DNA from: Sulfuricurvum sp.
GTDB lineage: Bacteria > Campylobacterota > Campylobacteria > Campylobacterales > Sulfurimonadaceae
Direction: 5' to 3'
Assembly: GCA_022729835.1 (NCBI GenBank)
Contig: DZBC01000023.1
Location: forward strand, 1-14,708
Length of the DNA: 14,708 nucleotides
Shown: piece by piece, positions 13,483 to 14,708 of the stretch
Position numbering within the stretch: position 1 is the first letter of the stretch
How the letters are laid out: every line of letters begins with the position of its first letter
Notes under the pieces: generated by a model
Told to the model about the DNA's origin: nothing
The model's database searches: none
What the model saw: only the letters and a program-made list of their open reading frames with translations
Program-made: the position numbers and the translations under genes

Positions 13483-14708
13483 ATGAGCTGTAGTTCAAGC
13501 AATCCTGCCGAAGCATTTTTGCCGGCTGACATTCAGGACAAAATCCACAACCATCCCTGTTATTCTGAGGGCGCACACCACCACTACGCCCGTATTCACG
13601 TGGCGGTCGCTCCGGCGTGCAACATCCAGTGTAACTACTGTAACCGTAAATATGACTGCTCCAACGAGAGCCGCCCGGGTGTGACTTCTGAGCGCTTAAG
13701 CCCCGAAGAATCAGCCAAAAAGGTGATGTTCGTCGGCGGCGAGGTGCAACGCCTGAGCGTTTTAGGCATCGCAGGCCCCGGCGACGCGCTGGCCAACCCC
13801 AAAAAAACCTTTGATACCTTCCGTCTGGTGCGCGAAAAAGCGCCGGATCTGAAGCTCTGCCTCTCCACCAACGGCCTAGAGCTACCCCAATACGTCGATG
13901 AGATGGTCAAGTACGACATCGACCACATCACCGTCACCATCAATAGTGTGGATACTACCGGCGAGATCGGCAGTAAAATCTATCCGTGGATCTTCTACAA
14001 CAATAAGCGCATCTACGGCAAAGAGGCCGCACAGATTTTGCTGGAGCGCCAGCTTGAGGGGATGAAAAAGTGTGTCGAGAAGGGGATTTTGATCAAGGCC
14101 AACTCGGTACTGATCCCCGGCATCAATGACGAGCATCTGCCGTTGGTTGCCAAAAAACTCAAAGAGATCGGCGTCTTTTTGCACAACATCATGCCGATCA
14201 TCTCCGAGCCGGAGTTCGGCACCAAATTTGCGCTTGACGGCATTCCATCAGCGACCGATCAGCAGCAGATGGCGGTTCAAGAGGCGTGCGGTATGGATAT
14301 GAAGCTGATGCAACACTGCCGCCAGTGCCGCGCGGACGCGGTGGGACTCATCGGCGAAGACCGCGGTCAAGAGTTCACCAAATCGGTCTTTAGTGATCTG
14401 AGCTTTGATGAGCTACAGATCAAATACGACCTCGAAGGGCGCAAAGCGGCGCAGGCCAAAATCGAAGAGTTTCGCTTCTTCCTTGACCGTGCCAACGAGC
14501 GCGTACGCAAAGAGAAAGAGGAGCTTAGCTCCGATGGCAACACGATTCTTGTCGCCGTCACCACCGCAGGCGAAGGAATGATCAACCAGCACTTCGGCAG
14601 CGTCAAAGAGTTCTTGATCTACGAAGCGGGCGATAAAGGCATCCGCTTTATCCACCTGCATATAACGGCGCATCCGGCCACCAATCGCGCAGAACATCCG
14701 GCCACTTG
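13483..14708 (+). CDS. nifB: NifB, radical SAM FeMo-cofactor core synthase, truncated at the right edge
   Basis: NifB builds the 8Fe core (NifB-co) of the nitrogenase cofactor. The radical SAM motif CNIQCNYC has C46, C50 and C53; other cluster-binding candidates are C26, C59, and the HCRQCRADAVG motif with C279 and C282 typical of NifB. GPGDALANP (98-106) is the SAM-binding glycine region. A NifX-like C-terminal domain starts near 353 (NTILVAVTT) and has HFGSVKEF (370-377). Native sequence stops near residue 392, where insertion-sequence repeat DNA begins, and no stop codon occurs before the window ends. The radical SAM core is complete; only most of the NifX-like domain is lost, and some NifB proteins lack that domain. 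TAAGGAG lies five bases before the ATG. It is divergent from the NifX-like/ClpXP operon. Confidence 0.95.
   Translation, partial: MSCSSSNPAEAFLPADIQDKIHNHPCYSEGAHHHYARIHVAVAPACNIQCNYCNRKYDCSNESRPGVTSERLSPEESAKKVMFVGGEVQRLSVLGIAGPGDALANPKKTFDTFRLVREKAPDLKLCLSTNGLELPQYVDEMVKYDIDHITVTINSVDTTGEIGSKIYPWIFYNNKRIYGKEAAQILLERQLEGMKKCVEKGILIKANSVLIPGINDEHLPLVAKKLKEIGVFLHNIMPIISEPEFGTKFALDGIPSATDQQQMAVQEACGMDMKLMQHCRQCRADAVGLIGEDRGQEFTKSVFSDLSFDELQIKYDLEGRKAAQAKIEEFRFFLDRANERVRKEKEELSSDGNTILVAVTTAGEGMINQHFGSVKEFLIYEAGDKGIRFIHLHITAHPATNRAEHPAT
14657..14708 (+). mobile_element. Terminal repeat end of an insertion sequence (right edge)
   Basis: Read toward the right edge, the sequence begins TGCATATAACG and contains ATCCGGCCAC at 14672-14681 and 14696-14705, 24 bases apart. 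The left edge of the window, read outward, has the same start (TGCA.A.AACG) and the same repeated decamer. The two edges therefore look like the two inverted ends of one element type. It interrupts nifB in frame. Alternatively the sequence ends here because assembly stopped at a repeat. Confidence 0.6.

Noticed and set aside
1..14708. CRISPR array, tRNA or rRNA genes
   Set aside because: No regularly spaced repeat array, no cloverleaf-like sequence and no rRNA-like block was seen on either strand. The spaced repeats at the edges have only two units each and different spacers of non-CRISPR length.
1..14708. Window as a small circular replicon closed through the shared edge repeat
   Set aside because: The repeats read outward at both edges as inverted ends and cut two unrelated genes. 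Flanking element copies explain this more simply than a circle, which would need each gene to be joined to the other.

Overview
The window reads as DNA from a Campylobacterota-type (epsilonproteobacterial) free-living bacterium that fixes nitrogen. This assignment rests on the general look of the proteins (ClpP, ClpX, NifB, GspE/PilB-type ATPase) and on gene style. No rRNA or other marker gene is present, so it is an inference. Both ends of the window carry the same outward-reading repeat, ATCCGGCCAC, twice each. At each end this repeat interrupts a gene (a sensor gene at the left, nifB at the right). The window therefore looks like a contig or segment bounded by two ends of a repeated insertion sequence.

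Layout. 1-53: left insertion-sequence end. 54-1358 (minus): a GTG-started OmpR-like response regulator, then a 1-base-overlapping membrane sensor of the 7TMR-DISMED2 type that is cut off after about 208 residues. 1359-1577: divergent intergenic region. 1578-7773 (plus): a two-gene unit made of a 1627-residue Tat-exported protein of unknown family and a Sec-exported protein with two DUF1566 (Lcl-like) domains and a DUF4214 domain. 7791-9458 (minus): a GspE/PilB-family ATPase standing alone. 9589-13271 (minus): a tight five-gene unit, transcribed in the order NifX/NifB-like cofactor protein, peroxiredoxin-like protein without the peroxidatic cysteine, SIR2-like protein, clpP, clpX. 13272-13482: divergent control region with a sigma-54-like promoter and several inverted repeats. 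13483 to the end (plus): nifB, cut at the NifX-like C-terminal domain by the right insertion-sequence end.

The main biological point is that a ClpXP protease pair sits at the end of an apparent nif-associated operon, divergent from nifB. Its ClpX departs from usual residues in the substrate and ClpP contact loops (RKN instead of RKH, VGF instead of IGF). A nif-dedicated ClpXP that controls levels of cofactor-assembly proteins is a reasonable hypothesis. A nif-linked ClpX2 acting on NifB and NifEN is known from Azotobacter vinelandii, but the arrangement with clpP, a SIR2-like protein and a Cys-less peroxiredoxin-like protein is one I do not recognise.

A second theme is the palindrome TTACATGTAA. 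It occurs perfectly four times and with one mismatch three more times, in intergenic and coding positions alike, including one copy that overlaps the nifB ribosome binding site. By chance about 0.01 perfect copies would be expected in a window this long.
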